From Phenylobacterium sp. (GTDB lineage Bacteria; Pseudomonadota; Alphaproteobacteria; Caulobacterales; Caulobacteraceae), in the NCBI RefSeq assembly GCF_030681155.1, contig NZ_JAUXXE010000038.1, positions 1 to 62,605 on the forward strand: 62,605 bases of DNA, written 5' to 3'. The translations under genes were made by a program, and so were the position numbers. Below the pieces are notes generated by a model. That model saw only the letters and a list, made by a program, of their open reading frames with translations. It had not been told where the DNA came from and made no database searches. Positions 1 through 7,973 of this stretch are shown piece by piece. Position 1 is the first letter of the stretch, and each line of letters opens with the position of its first letter.

Positions 1-34
1 GGAGCTTGGCCTTGAACTGGTCGAACTTGCTCAT
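1..34 (-). CDS. 5' end of an unidentified gene (partial)
   Basis: An ATG at 34 on the minus strand opens a frame reading MSKFDQFKAKL that leaves the window at its left edge. A GGAGG sequence lies about 14 nt upstream, rather far for a Shine-Dalgarno site. Only eleven codons are visible, so no function can be given. It points the same way as the restriction-modification genes but is separated from them by about 257 bp. Confidence 0.4.
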   Translation of the reverse strand, partial: MSKFDQFKAKL

Positions 35-291
35 GGCTCAAACTTAGGCCTCCGCAGTCAGTTTGCAGGGAATGTCATTAAAAATCCATGCAAATGGAGT
101 GCGTCAGCGGTAGGGTCATTAGGGGAGGGGTTCGTCTCGGCGCCTTGGGCCAAAGGGCGTCTAATCGGCATCTTGGCCACCACTCGACGTGGCCTGAGCG
201 CCCGCCTGCGCCGCTCGCGGCCTGTGTGGGTTTACGCCACGACTGTTCTGGCTGGCTTCGTTCTGCTTGGCTTACCGCACGCGAGCTCATC

Positions 292-1017
292 CTAGACTTC
301 TTCCCCTTCGGCCTCGACGGCCACAGAGGCGGCGCCGCCGAGCGCCTCATAGCGTCGAGCCGACAGCCACTGCAGTCGTTTGGCCTGGGTCAATAGGACC
401 CGTCGGAGCCCGCCCTGCACCTTGCGCTCGGAAATCACCTGGGCGAGCCGCGAGAGGATCAGTGAGCGCCGGGCGATACGGAAGTCTGGGTGGGAGCGCA
501 GCTCGAATACGCGCTCGGAGACGATGCGGGCCCGAAAGGACGGCGGCGCCTCGACGGCCAGGTCGCCGGGCGGTGGGTCTTTTTCGTTGAGGATGGCCTT
601 AAACTGCGAGCCCTGGACCGCACGGTCCGTGATCAGCCGCTCGAGGGCATCCAGGTGCTGCCGGGCGGCTAGATCTGATCGGTTCGATTCCTGGAACTGG
701 GGGAGGGGCCAGACCTCGATCTCGAAGACCTCGAAGGGGTCGAGCACCGACATGGCCACGGCGTCGGTGCGCTGGTTGGTCAGGTGGCGGCGGATGCGGG
801 TGCGCAGGCGCTCGTTGGTCTGGCCGACATAGATTGGCTCGCCGTCGTAGTCGAAGAAGGCGTAGACGCCCCATTTGTAGTTGCCCACGAAGGGGCGGGT
901 CCCGGCAGGATCCTCAAAGGGGCTGTCGAGGAAGCGGCTGAGGTTCTGGCGCAGATCCTCGGTCTCGAACGGCGGGATGTTGACCGCGTCAGGGTCACGC
1001 CTGAAGAGCTCGGTCAC
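292..1017 (-). CDS. GIY-YIG nuclease, probable type II restriction endonuclease
   Basis: This 241-residue protein carries a GIY-YIG nuclease core at about residues 48-80: GVYAFF, then IYVGQT, then an arginine-rich helix containing RTRIRRHL. A later acidic segment (FEVFEIEV) could hold the metal-binding Glu. It starts with GTG, and its GTGA overlaps the stop of the upstream methyltransferase, so the two are translationally coupled. GIY-YIG enzymes paired with C5 methyltransferases are known (Eco29kI, NgoMIII and Cfr42I cut CCGCGG). By position this is the restriction partner. The recognition site cannot be read from the sequence. A non-restriction GIY-YIG protein is the alternative. Confidence 0.85.
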   Translation of the reverse strand: MTELFRRDPDAVNIPPFETEDLRQNLSRFLDSPFEDPAGTRPFVGNYKWGVYAFFDYDGEPIYVGQTNERLRTRIRRHLTNQRTDAVAMSVLDPFEVFEIEVWPLPQFQESNRSDLAARQHLDALERLITDRAVQGSQFKAILNEKDPPPGDLAVEAPPSFRARIVSERVFELRSHPDFRIARRSLILSRLAQVISERKVQGGLRRVLLTQAKRLQWLSARRYEALGGAASVAVEAEGEEV

Positions 1018-2156
1018 GCGACGGCTCGCGCCTCAGCGGCTTCAGCCAGCAGGGGTTCGAACACGTGCTTGGCCAGGTGGCGCACAACGTCGACCACCAC
1101 GCCATCGCCGGTCAGGTGGTAGGCCTCGTTGTAGTTCTTGGGCAGCTTGTAGTCGTCCGGCAGACCCATCAGCCGGGCGGTCTCCCGCGCCGAGATCAGG
1201 CGCGAGCGGATTTTCTTGCCGTCGATGACCAGGATGACCTGGCGGCTCGAGCCGCCGCTGGGGGTCCGAAGGCAGCCCGACACGTCGTCAAATCGTACTT
1301 CCGCGCGCTGGACCTTCACGCCGCGCTCATCGAGGCGCGTGCGGTTGTAGACGCCGCCCACCATACGACGGCCGGCGCGCACCGCGGCGGCGACCTTGGC
1401 CTTATTGACTGGGGACATCTTGGCCAGCAGGCGCTCGGTCTCGGCGGGCGTATGCCAAGCGACGCTCGTGGGGTGCTCCTCGATCTCGTCCGCCAGGGTG
1501 CGCACCCGATGACCGGGCGTGGGGACGTTCCACCACAGCATATTGGCGCGCACGGCCTTGGGCAGAGCATCGACCGCGCGGCGGATCGCTCGGGTGTGGA
1601 AGGGGTCGAGGGGCTCGGGCGACAGCAGAGCGGGGTCAATGGCCACGTCGCGGCGAACGCCGATAACGAAGAGGCGCGGGCGTGACTGAGGCACGAACAG
1701 GTCGGCGTTGATGACCAGGGCGCCGCAGCGATAGCCGACCTCGGCGAAGGTCCGGCAGATCGCTTCGAAATCCTGGCCCCCATGGGATGTGAGTGTCCCG
1801 CAGACATTCTCCAGGGCGATCAGTCTCGGGGCCCGACCTTCGGCCTTGAGCGCGCGGACGACATCCCAGAAGGGATAGAAGGTCCCGGACCGCTCACCTT
1901 TCAGCCCGGCGCCGACGCCGGCCAGCGAGAGGTCCTGGCAGGGAAACGATCCCCACATCAGGTCGGCGATGCCCGGCAGATCGGCGGGCGTGACCGCGCG
2001 AATGTCAGCCACTTTCAGCTCGTCCGCACCGAAGTTGGCCTGATAGGTCAGGCCCTTCTTGAAATCGAAGTCGTTGGCGAACAGGCAGGTCCAGTCAGGG
2101 CCGAGGCCCGTTCGGGCCATGCCGCCGCCGGCGAAGAACTCGTAGAACTCAGCCAT
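1014..2156 (-). CDS. DNA (cytosine-5) methyltransferase
   Basis: This 380-residue enzyme transfers methyl from SAM to cytosine C5. All main motifs are visible: motif I (FFAGGG, residues 7-12), the catalytic PCQ at 72-74, ENV at 116-118, QSRPR at 157-161, and a C-terminal motif IX/X region with RETARLMGLP followed by GDGV. The target-recognition region lies between motifs VIII and IX. I chose the ATG at 2156 because motif I follows immediately and the upstream regulator ends 8 bp inside it. The frame stays open upstream to 2576, but that part is antisense-like. It is the protective half of a restriction-modification pair with the GIY-YIG gene. Confidence 0.93.
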   Translation of the reverse strand: MAEFYEFFAGGGMARTGLGPDWTCLFANDFDFKKGLTYQANFGADELKVADIRAVTPADLPGIADLMWGSFPCQDLSLAGVGAGLKGERSGTFYPFWDVVRALKAEGRAPRLIALENVCGTLTSHGGQDFEAICRTFAEVGYRCGALVINADLFVPQSRPRLFVIGVRRDVAIDPALLSPEPLDPFHTRAIRRAVDALPKAVRANMLWWNVPTPGHRVRTLADEIEEHPTSVAWHTPAETERLLAKMSPVNKAKVAAAVRAGRRMVGGVYNRTRLDERGVKVQRAEVRFDDVSGCLRTPSGGSSRQVILVIDGKKIRSRLISARETARLMGLPDDYKLPKNYNEAYHLTGDGVVVDVVRHLAKHVFEPLLAEAAEARAVA

Positions 2157-2361
2157 GGGCGCGACGCTCGGGGCCCTGGGTGCCGGTCTGGGGCTCGCGG
2201 GCCAGCTTCTCCTGCACGGCCTCGGCGACCCAGGTGTTGCGCGAGACGTTACCGGGCCGCGCGGCGCAGGCGGCGTCGATCTCAGCGAAGGTGTCGGCGG
2301 CCAGGCGCAGGTTGATGCGATCGAGGCTGCGGACGGTAGCGGTTGTCGAATCGGAATCCAT
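2149..2361 (-). CDS. Small ribbon-helix-helix-like regulator of the restriction-modification operon
   Basis: This 70-residue protein starts at ATG 2361. The core reads RINLRLAADTFAEIDAAC and then NVSRNTWVAEAVQEKLARE, matching the strand-helix-helix pattern of ribbon-helix-helix DNA-binding proteins. Its end overlaps the methyltransferase start by 8 bp, so it heads the operon. An upstream in-frame ATG at 2391 would add ten residues but would run through the putative operator. A controller role resembling C-proteins is inferred from size, fold pattern and position. An antitoxin-like RHH protein is the alternative. Confidence 0.7.
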   Translation of the reverse strand: MDSDSTTATVRSLDRINLRLAADTFAEIDAACAARPGNVSRNTWVAEAVQEKLAREPQTGTQGPERRAHG

Positions 2362-2370
2362 GGAGCCAAG

Positions 2371-2390
2371 TTGGCGCCTGGGTGGCGCCA
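2371..2390. promoter_or_regulatory. Candidate operator: twin GGCGCC sites
   Basis: Two TGGCGCC copies, each containing the GGCGCC palindrome (2373-2378 and 2384-2389), are spaced 11 bp apart, one helical turn, immediately upstream of the RHH gene. Tandem palindromes at one-turn spacing suit cooperative binding by RHH dimers. Autoregulation is inferred. Confidence 0.4.
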
Positions 2391-2536
2391 CGTCGAGTGT
2401 TGTTTCTTGTTTTGTTCCGCCTTCGAGAGCGCCGCGGCTCGGGTCAGGATCAATGTGTCGCTAGCCGTCCGGATCGCCTTCGACCGAGTTGCTGATGATC
2501 GGAATCTGCCACGAAAGGCCGCCCAGTGAGCTTCCG

Positions 2537-3002
2537 ATGCTCGACCTACTGAAGCTCCTGAACCAGAGCGGGCCATCGATCGGTGACGACCTCAAGCGCT
2601 GGTTCGCGCCCTACGACAGCGGCGCCGCCTACTACGTTGTCTCGGACTATTGTTTGAGGGGACGCCGGTAAGAAGCACGATGTGTACGCCTTCGAAATCG
2701 TGCTCCACCCCGGCAGCCCGGGCGCCATTGAGGAATACATTCGGGCGCTCTTTCCTTACGCGGCGCGGCGACGGATTCTCCCGCGCAAGGGCGTCGCCTC
2801 CAAAGCCAAGAGAAACCCACCCCGTTGGCTTTTAGCCGTGGAGTGCTTCACGATCTTCTTCGTCGACTACGCTCACCGTCCAAGAGATGTTCGGTCGTGG
2901 AAACTGTCCAGCACTGACTATTCTTCACCATGCACGCTACCGGCCATTCGACGCCTGAGGACGCTCAACATACGCCGGCGCAGAGCGCTGCCTTGCCACT
3001 GA
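2537..3002 (+). pseudogene. Frameshifted orphan ORF
   Basis: Two consecutive frames look like one broken protein. The first starts at ATG 2537 (MLDLLKLLNQSG) and reads to VVSDYC, then hits a stop at about 2671. The second frame resumes near 2670 with KKHDVYAFEIVLHPG and runs on to 3002. The sequence just before the break reads DYCFEG in a third frame, which suggests indels around 2650-2670. I do not recognise the family. The 3' part overlaps the upstream extension of the next gene, so its true end is unclear. It may be a decayed passenger gene of the island. Confidence 0.35.
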
Positions 3003-3028
3003 TCCGCAGGCGGGCGAAACAACGAGAG

Positions 3029-3940
3029 ATGCGCACCGACCTTGATCATCTGCCTGACGCCAAACGACGCGACCTGGAGCGCGCGCGCCAGATTCTGTTT
3101 GAGGAGTTCGAGGCCGCGACCGCTAACCGCAGCCATCACCATCTGAAGAACGGGCGCATTCTCAAGATCATCCTGTTTGGCTCGTTCGCGCGTGGTGACT
3201 GGGTGGCCGACCCAGTCGGCGGCTATTTCTCCGACTATGATCTGCTGGTCGTCGTCAACCACGAGGATCTCACCGACGTCTTGGAGTTTTGGCGCGTCGC
3301 CGACGAGCGGCTCACCACTGAGGTGACGATCACCAAGCGTATCTCGGCGCCGGTCAATTTCATCGTCCACAGCTTCAAGGACGTGAACCGTCAACTGAAG
3401 CTCGGGCGCTATTTCTTCGTCGACATCATCAAAGACGGGATCGCGCTCTACGAGGCGCCCGGCCATGCCTTTGACGCCCCGGAGAAACTTACACCCGAGT
3501 CCGCATTGGCTGAGGCGCAGGGCTATTTTCAAAAGTGGCTAGTGAGCGCTGAGGCGTTCAACGCTTCGGCGGCCTTCCTCGTGGAGCGAGGCAACTTCAA
3601 CGAAGCCGCGTTTCAACTCCATCAGACTACGGAGCGCCTCTATCACTGCTTCCTACTCGTACAGACGCTCTACAGCCCAAAATCCCATCGGATAAATTTC
3701 CTACGCTCCCAGGCGGAACAATTGGCGCCTGCGCTGGCTCGCGCTTGGCCTCGGGAAACGAAGTTCGAACAGCGCAGTTTTGAGCTTCTTCGGCGGGCTT
3801 ACATCGATGCGCGGTACTCTCCGCACTTCAGGATCTCCCCCGAAGAGCTCCAGTGGCTAGGCGAGCGCATCGCAGTGTTGAGAGAGGTTGTTCGAGAGCA
3901 CTGCATGGCGCGCCTCGAAGCGCTAGGCGCAACGGCCTAA
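3029..3940 (+). CDS. Nucleotidyltransferase (MNT) plus HEPN domain protein
   Basis: This 303-residue protein has an N-terminal nucleotidyltransferase fold: GSFARG at residues 51-56 followed by DYD (Asp69 and Asp71), the metal-binding pair. Residues from about 160 form a helical HEPN-type domain (segments FNEAAFQLHQTTERLYHCF and RRAYIDARYSPHF). MNT and HEPN are usually separate antitoxin and toxin proteins, where MNT adenylylates HEPN; here they are fused. No canonical R-x4-6-H RNase motif is evident, so RNase activity is doubtful. I chose ATG 3029 because family members begin close to the DLDHLP segment; the frame is open back to 2930. It sits among defence genes. Confidence 0.8.
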   Translation: MRTDLDHLPDAKRRDLERARQILFEEFEAATANRSHHHLKNGRILKIILFGSFARGDWVADPVGGYFSDYDLLVVVNHEDLTDVLEFWRVADERLTTEVTITKRISAPVNFIVHSFKDVNRQLKLGRYFFVDIIKDGIALYEAPGHAFDAPEKLTPESALAEAQGYFQKWLVSAEAFNASAAFLVERGNFNEAAFQLHQTTERLYHCFLLVQTLYSPKSHRINFLRSQAEQLAPALARAWPRETKFEQRSFELLRRAYIDARYSPHFRISPEELQWLGERIAVLREVVREHCMARLEALGATA

Positions 3941-4130
3941 CTGCCACTCCGGGCTCGTGCGGTCCATCGCAAGGTCCGCTTCAGGCAGCGAGCTCGACGC
4001 AAGCGCCATGACCGGATTGGGCTCTTAGCAGACCTTCGGAAGGTCCGTTTCCGGCAAGCCTCCAGGCTCACTCGCCGGCGCCCTTCTACCTTGAGCTTGA
4101 GCTTTGCAGTCAACTCGCTAGGCTCGCTCT

Positions 4131-5813
4131 ATGGGGGTATCGAGCAATTTCGCATTCTTAGCCAGGCAGGATGATCGCTTCGCGCGTCTCGGCGCGTTGG
4201 CGGAGCGCTACTTCTTTGATGACGCGCCGGCCGCCCTCATAAAGCTGCGTCAGTTGGGTGAGTTCTTGGCCAAGGACGTCGCTGCGCGCCACGGCGTCCT
4301 GCCTTCTAGCAACGCCTCTTTTGACGACGTGCTTCGGACCCTGATGGCGCGGTCCATTCTTCCGCGCGAGATCGCCGAGCTCTTCTTCCATCTCAAGCGC
4401 TTGGGCAATGCGGCGGCGCATGAGGACGTCGGCACATCAAGCGAAGCGCTGACGGCGCTGAAGATCGCACGCGCGGCGGCCATCTGGTTTTACCACAGCT
4501 ACGGCGGCGATCCCGGCTTTAAGTCAGGACCATTCATCCCGCCTGCCCGTCCGGCCGATGCGAACGCTGCCTTGGTGGCGGAACTGTCCCAGTTGCGCGA
4601 ACGTGTCGCGTCGAGCAGCGACGGCGAAGCAAAGGCGCGTCTTGCGTTTCAAGAAGCGGAGGCAGAGCGCCTTAGCGCCATTGCCGAGACCGAGGCGCTA
4701 CGTGAGGAGCGGGCATTCTGGGAAAAATACGCGGCGGAGACGGAGGCTGGCCTTCGCCAGACGGAGGCCGCCCTTAAAGCAGCTCAAGCCGCCGCCGAAG
4801 CAGCGCCACCTCAGCAGCTAGACCTCCTCGCGCAGTTTGCGAGCCAGCAGGCCGAAAAGGTCGAGCTGGACGAAGCGACGACCCGCATTCTCATCGACGA
4901 TCAACTCAGGTCGGCGGGCTGGCTTGTCGATAGTGCGGTCCTCCGGCACGCGGCCGGGGTCCGGCCTCAACCAGGTCAGGCGATCGCCATTGCCGAATGG
5001 CCCACAGACAGTGGCCCCGTCGATTATGCGCTCTTCATTGAGGGGCGCTGCGTTGGCGTCATCGAGGCCAAGCGCGGTGTGAAGGATGTTCCCGGCAGGC
5101 TTGGCCAGGCCAAGCGCTATGCGCGGGGAATTCAGCTCACTCCGGACGAGGTCCCAGCCGGCTCGCCGTGGGCACACGGCCTGGAGCTTTTCCGCGCGCC
5201 GTTCCTGTTCGTTACCAATGGCCGCCCGTATGTGAAGCAGCTCGCGACCAAATCCGGCATCTGGTTTTGGGACGCGCGGCCGGGACAAAGCGAACCCCGC
5301 GCCCTTCCCGAATGGTTCTCCCCGCGCGACCTGTTCGAGCGCCTGGAGCAGGTCGCAGAGGACTACGCAGGCCTCGCCGAACGCGAACTAGGCGTCACCG
5401 GCCTGCGACCCTACCAGCAGGACGCAATCGTCGCGGTGGAAGCGGCGGTGTCGGCCGGCCAGCAGAATATCCTGTTGGCCATGGCGACTGGCACCGGCAA
5501 GACCCGGTTGGCCATTGCGCTGATGTACGAGCTTCTACGGCGCAAACGATTCCGCCGGATCCTGTTCCTCGTCGACCGTAATGCGCTTGGTCGCCAGACG
5601 CTGGACGCAATGAGCACGACCGACACCAGCGGATTTCTGAAATTTGATCAGGTGTTTCCCGTCGCGGACCTCGCACGGAAATTTCCGGAGGCGACGGATC
5701 GAGTGCATGTCGCGACCGTACAGGCCATGGTCCGCCGGGTGTTCGACGATCCCCGATCCAGGCACTCTCTTCGTCAAATCCATCAAGGCCAAGAGCCTGA
5801 GCGCGGCCTATGA
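4131..5813 (+). pseudogene. Truncated type I restriction R subunit (HsdR-like)
   Basis: The frame encodes an N-terminal DUF4145-like helical domain (about residues 1-125) and a coiled coil (140-225). An HSDR_N-type PD-(D/E)xK nuclease follows, with DYALF and GVIEAK at about 300-320, then the start of a superfamily 2 helicase with ATGTGKTR. Homology stops near VRRVFDDP, before the DEAD box, at about 5,745-5,760. The last 18 or so codons are read out of frame through integrase sequence. Intact relatives are around 1,000 residues or more; this has 560. No hsdM or hsdS is present. A deletion joining it to an integrase remnant explains the structure. The nuclease domain could still be made. Confidence 0.85.
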
Positions 5814-6093
5814 AGCCACGACCTTCTATGAAGCCTGGAGGTGCGCGATCCAACGGTACGGGATCTACAATCCCTATACGGGGCGCGGCGCCATCGAGGG
5901 CCTGCTTCCCCATGGTCCGCATAACGTCCGGGATGTCCTGGCGACCCACATTCTAAAGCAAACGGGGTCATACGAGCAGGCGAGCTACGCCATTCAGGAT
6001 ACGCCCGAGATGGTCGCCAATCACTACGGGCGCTTCCTGCCTCAGGATAAGGCGTCGCTGGCGGCGCAGGTGCTGAACAAGGTTTGGGTATAG
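5761..6093 (+). pseudogene. C-terminal remnant of a tyrosine recombinase (integrase)
   Basis: From about 5,761 the sequence encodes roughly 110 residues of an integrase C-terminus. GRGAIEGLLPHGPHNVRD contains the H-x-x-R motif, and HYGRFLPQDK holds the probable catalytic tyrosine. The N-terminal DNA-binding domain and the first catalytic arginine are missing. The open frame extends back to 5,644 only through antisense-like hsdR sequence. It cannot be active alone. It marks a former mobile-element end fused by deletion to the restriction gene. Confidence 0.85.
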
Positions 6094-6164
6094 CGGGTGA
6101 AGAGTGCCGGGCGGGCCGGGGGAGGCTGGGTCGTCGAGACTAACCCCCCGGACGATCCTGGGTT

Positions 6165-6258
6165 GGCGATTGCCGCCTCGCCATACAGGGGCCGCGTTTG
6201 GGTTTAAACCCGTCGGCCATGGCTAGCGCGAGTGTTCGATTTCTACTGGGGGAAGGCC
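6165..6258. repeat. Direct repeat A, copy 1 (relic of the OGFr gene 5' end)
   Basis: About 94 bp nearly identical to 7223-7314, including the GGGTTTAAACCC palindrome and the first codons of the OGFr-domain gene (MASASVRFLLGEG here, MASAIVRFLLGEG in the intact copy). The frame then diverges and stops, so this is a truncated 5' end. The ParDE cassette lies between the two copies. Confidence 0.85.
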
Positions 6259-6389
6259 GCGACAGCTCGGGTTCGCGAGCTGCCGTTCGGCGGGGCGGGC
6301 ACGCACGCGCGAGTGATCCCCTCGTCCGGCTGATGTCATAAATTGACAATCTTTGCCAATCTTGCCACTTTGACGATGGAGGTATCCCA

Positions 6390-6641
6390 ATGGCGACCAT
6401 GAATGTTTCCCTGCCTGACGCCATGAAGGATTGGGTGGAAGGGCGAGCTGAAACAGGCCGCTACAGCAATGCGAGCGATTATGTCCGCGATCTGATCCGG
6501 AGGGATCAGGAGCGGGCTGAGAAGATCGCGCATTTGCAGCATCTCATTGACGAAGGCGTCGAGAGCGGCGTGAGCGAGAAGACGGTGCAGGACATCCGCG
6601 CCGAAGCCCGCCGTCGAGCTGGCGTGGGTCATGAGCTATAG
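6390..6641 (+). CDS. parD: ParD-like antitoxin
   Basis: This 83-residue protein begins [18 protein letters not shown], the ribbon-helix-helix N-terminus of ParD/CC2985-type antitoxins, followed by the helix [16 protein letters not shown]. The C-terminal part (residues about 50-83) would wrap the toxin. A GGAGG at 6378-6382 gives a clear ribosome site. It overlaps the ParE-like gene by 11 bp, the usual antitoxin-first order. A TTGACA hexamer at 6343 may be the -35 box. The pair sits between direct repeats made from the neighbouring OGFr gene. Confidence 0.92.
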   Translation: MATMNVSLPDAMKDWVEGRAETGRYSNASDYVRDLIRRDQERAEKIAHLQHLIDEGVESGVSEKTVQDIRAEARRRAGVGHEL

Positions 6642-6927
6642 GCTCAGCCGCCGTGCCGAAGATGATCTGATCGAGATATATATCGCGAGTGTTCAGGCCT
6701 TCGGCGTGACCCAGGCCGAGCGTTATCAGGATGCAATCGAAGCGGCGTTTGATCTCATCGCTGAGTTTCCCGAAATCGCTCGCGAGCGAAGCGAGTTCGA
6801 CCCACGTGTTCGCATCTACCCATGCAAATCCCACGTGGTCGTCTATCTCGTCACAAGCGACGGCCCGTATATTGTCCGCGTGCGGCATGGGCGCGAAGAT
6901 TGGGAGGCATCTCCAGGCGGGCACTAA
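6631..6927 (+). CDS. parE: ParE-like toxin (RelE/ParE superfamily)
   Basis: This 98-residue protein starts [17 protein letters not shown] and contains [25 protein letters not shown] in two adjoining segments, then [11 protein letters not shown], the standard ParE layout. Members of this toxin family inhibit DNA gyrase; the neighbouring ParD neutralises them. The ATG at 6631 lies within the end of parD, so translation is coupled. No truncation is visible and the gene looks functional. Confidence 0.92.
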   Translation: MSYRLSRRAEDDLIEIYIASVQAFGVTQAERYQDAIEAAFDLIAEFPEIARERSEFDPRVRIYPCKSHVVVYLVTSDGPYIVRVRHGREDWEASPGGH

Positions 6928-7222
6928 TGTGCGAGAGCGGCTGTTGGCGCATACGCTAACGCCGGCCAATTCGGCTATCGGCCACGTCGTCCATCGATCC
7001 GGCCGCTTATCAAGGATGGCAAGTCTACGTTGCGCTCACTCCACGAAGCTCTCAGCTTCGGTGAGGCCCTAGGAAGCTCGGCCTATTGCACCGATAGCCG
7101 TCCCGGACGGCGGCAGCCATGGCTCCAGCGCAGCGACAGCGGGCAAGCTGCGGATTGTGAACGGTGAAGCCGACTGGGACGAGTTCTAGATTCTAAGAAC
7201 ACGGCTCGGGTTGTGGCGACTG
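6928..7222. other. Non-coding stretch with a possible gene tail
   Basis: No intact gene. On the plus strand, the last part before a TAG at about 7,190 reads GKLRIVNGEADWDEF, which resembles a small-protein C-terminus, perhaps of an antitoxin. Its frame is closed by a stop around 7,070, and the matching upstream part would lie in another frame. It may be the right edge of the ParDE insert. Confidence 0.3.
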
Positions 7223-7314
7223 GGCGATTGCCGCCGCCATACAGGGGCCGCGTTTGGGTTTAAACCCGTCGGCCATGGCTAGCGCGATCGTTCGATTTCT
7301 ACTCGGGGAAGGCC
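7223..7314. repeat. Direct repeat A, copy 2 (intact OGFr gene start)
   Basis: Partner of 6165-6258. It runs from GGCGATTGCC, through the perfect palindrome GGGTTTAAACCC at 7256-7267, to GGGGAAGGCC inside the OGFr gene. Differences are a short indel after GATTGCCGCC and a few substitutions. Confidence 0.85.
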
Positions 7315-7724
7315 CTGACGGCGCCGGCAGAAGCCTGGACAGAGTGCTGGCCATGGACAATGTCCAGCTGGAACGTCGGCACGACTACATCCAGTGGCTG
7401 TTCCCGCTGCCTGAGGCCAGTTCAGCGGTTCCGGGAGCCCCGGTGTTGAGCGCTGACGATGTGATGCAAATCCGGTCTTCGGACATCGCCATGACCAACC
7501 TGCGGGCCGCCGCGGCGCGGATGCGGGACTTCTATGCTCGGACCCGTCATTGGCTTGCGCCGGCCGATCACAACCACCTGCGCATCACGCGGATCATCAA
7601 GAGCCTGCGGCTCCTGGCCGGCGACGCCGAGGCCGACGCCTTCAAGACCATGATCCTCGACACGGTGGGGTTCAGCGGGGCGAACATCAGCGCCAGGTCG
7701 ATGGGCTTTTGGGCTAGCGCCTGA
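7275..7724 (+). CDS. Opioid growth factor receptor (OGFr) conserved-domain protein
   Basis: This 149-residue protein contains HDYIQWLFPLPE (about residues 36-47) and HNHLRITRIIKSLRLL (about 97-112), the signature blocks of the OGFr_N domain found in animals and scattered in bacteria. Its bacterial function is unknown. I chose ATG 7275; an in-frame TTG at 7254 is less likely. Each end is duplicated: the 5' end left of ParDE and the 3' end right of Fic, so the gene sits between two toxin cassettes. A strong hairpin follows the stop codon. Confidence 0.85.
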   Translation: MASAIVRFLLGEGPDGAGRSLDRVLAMDNVQLERRHDYIQWLFPLPEASSAVPGAPVLSADDVMQIRSSDIAMTNLRAAAARMRDFYARTRHWLAPADHNHLRITRIIKSLRLLAGDAEADAFKTMILDTVGFSGANISARSMGFWASA

Positions 7725-7862
7725 TTTAGCCGGGCGGTGCGAACCCAAGTGGGAGAGGCGGCTGGCTCTCCAGCAGCATGGCCGCCTCTCCATTTATCGC
7801 TGCGACTGGATGCGCGCTGAAACGCAAGGAAGCAGACGGCAGAGAGACGCCGCCCCCGCAGC
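7698..7862. repeat. Direct repeat B, copy 1 (OGFr gene 3' end plus hairpin)
   Basis: About 165 bp matching 9120-9290. It holds the last nine codons of the OGFr gene (RSMGFWASA), the stop, a hairpin and a short open frame starting MAASPFIAA. The Fic cassette (about 7863-9119) lies between the two copies. Confidence 0.85.
7752..7791. terminator. Hairpin after the OGFr gene
   Basis: Perfect 11-bp arms GGAGAGGCGGC (7752-7762) and GCCGCCTCTCC (7781-7791) are separated by an 18-nt loop, 28 bp after the OGFr stop. There is no T run, only ATTTAT, so it is an imperfect intrinsic terminator or another RNA structure. Confidence 0.5.
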
Positions 7863-7868
7863 TAATTG

Positions 7869-7973
7869 TTTGCGGAGAATGCCGGCATTAATCTCCGCAA
7901 AATATGCGGCGATTAAGATTGAAATTTGCGGTGAATATCAGATATAATCTCCGCACAAGATGCGGTGATTATG
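7869..7973 (+). promoter_or_regulatory. Fic promoter and operator cluster
   Basis: Six copies of a half-site close to TTTGCGGAGATTA occur at about 7869, 7887 (inverted), 7902, 7924, 7942 (inverted) and 7959. The first two form a perfect 10-bp inverted repeat (TTTGCGGAGA...TCTCCGCAAA). A promoter TTGAAA (7919-7924), 18 bp, TATAAT (7943-7948) lies among them, and the last site overlaps the ATG. Transcription from this -10 would leave only about 16 nt of leader. Autorepression by the C-terminal winged helix of the Fic protein is inferred. Confidence 0.65.

Noticed and set aside
2157..2576. N-terminal extension of the methyltransferase
   Set aside because: Motif I starts right after ATG 2156, and the extension is read through the regulator gene in another frame.
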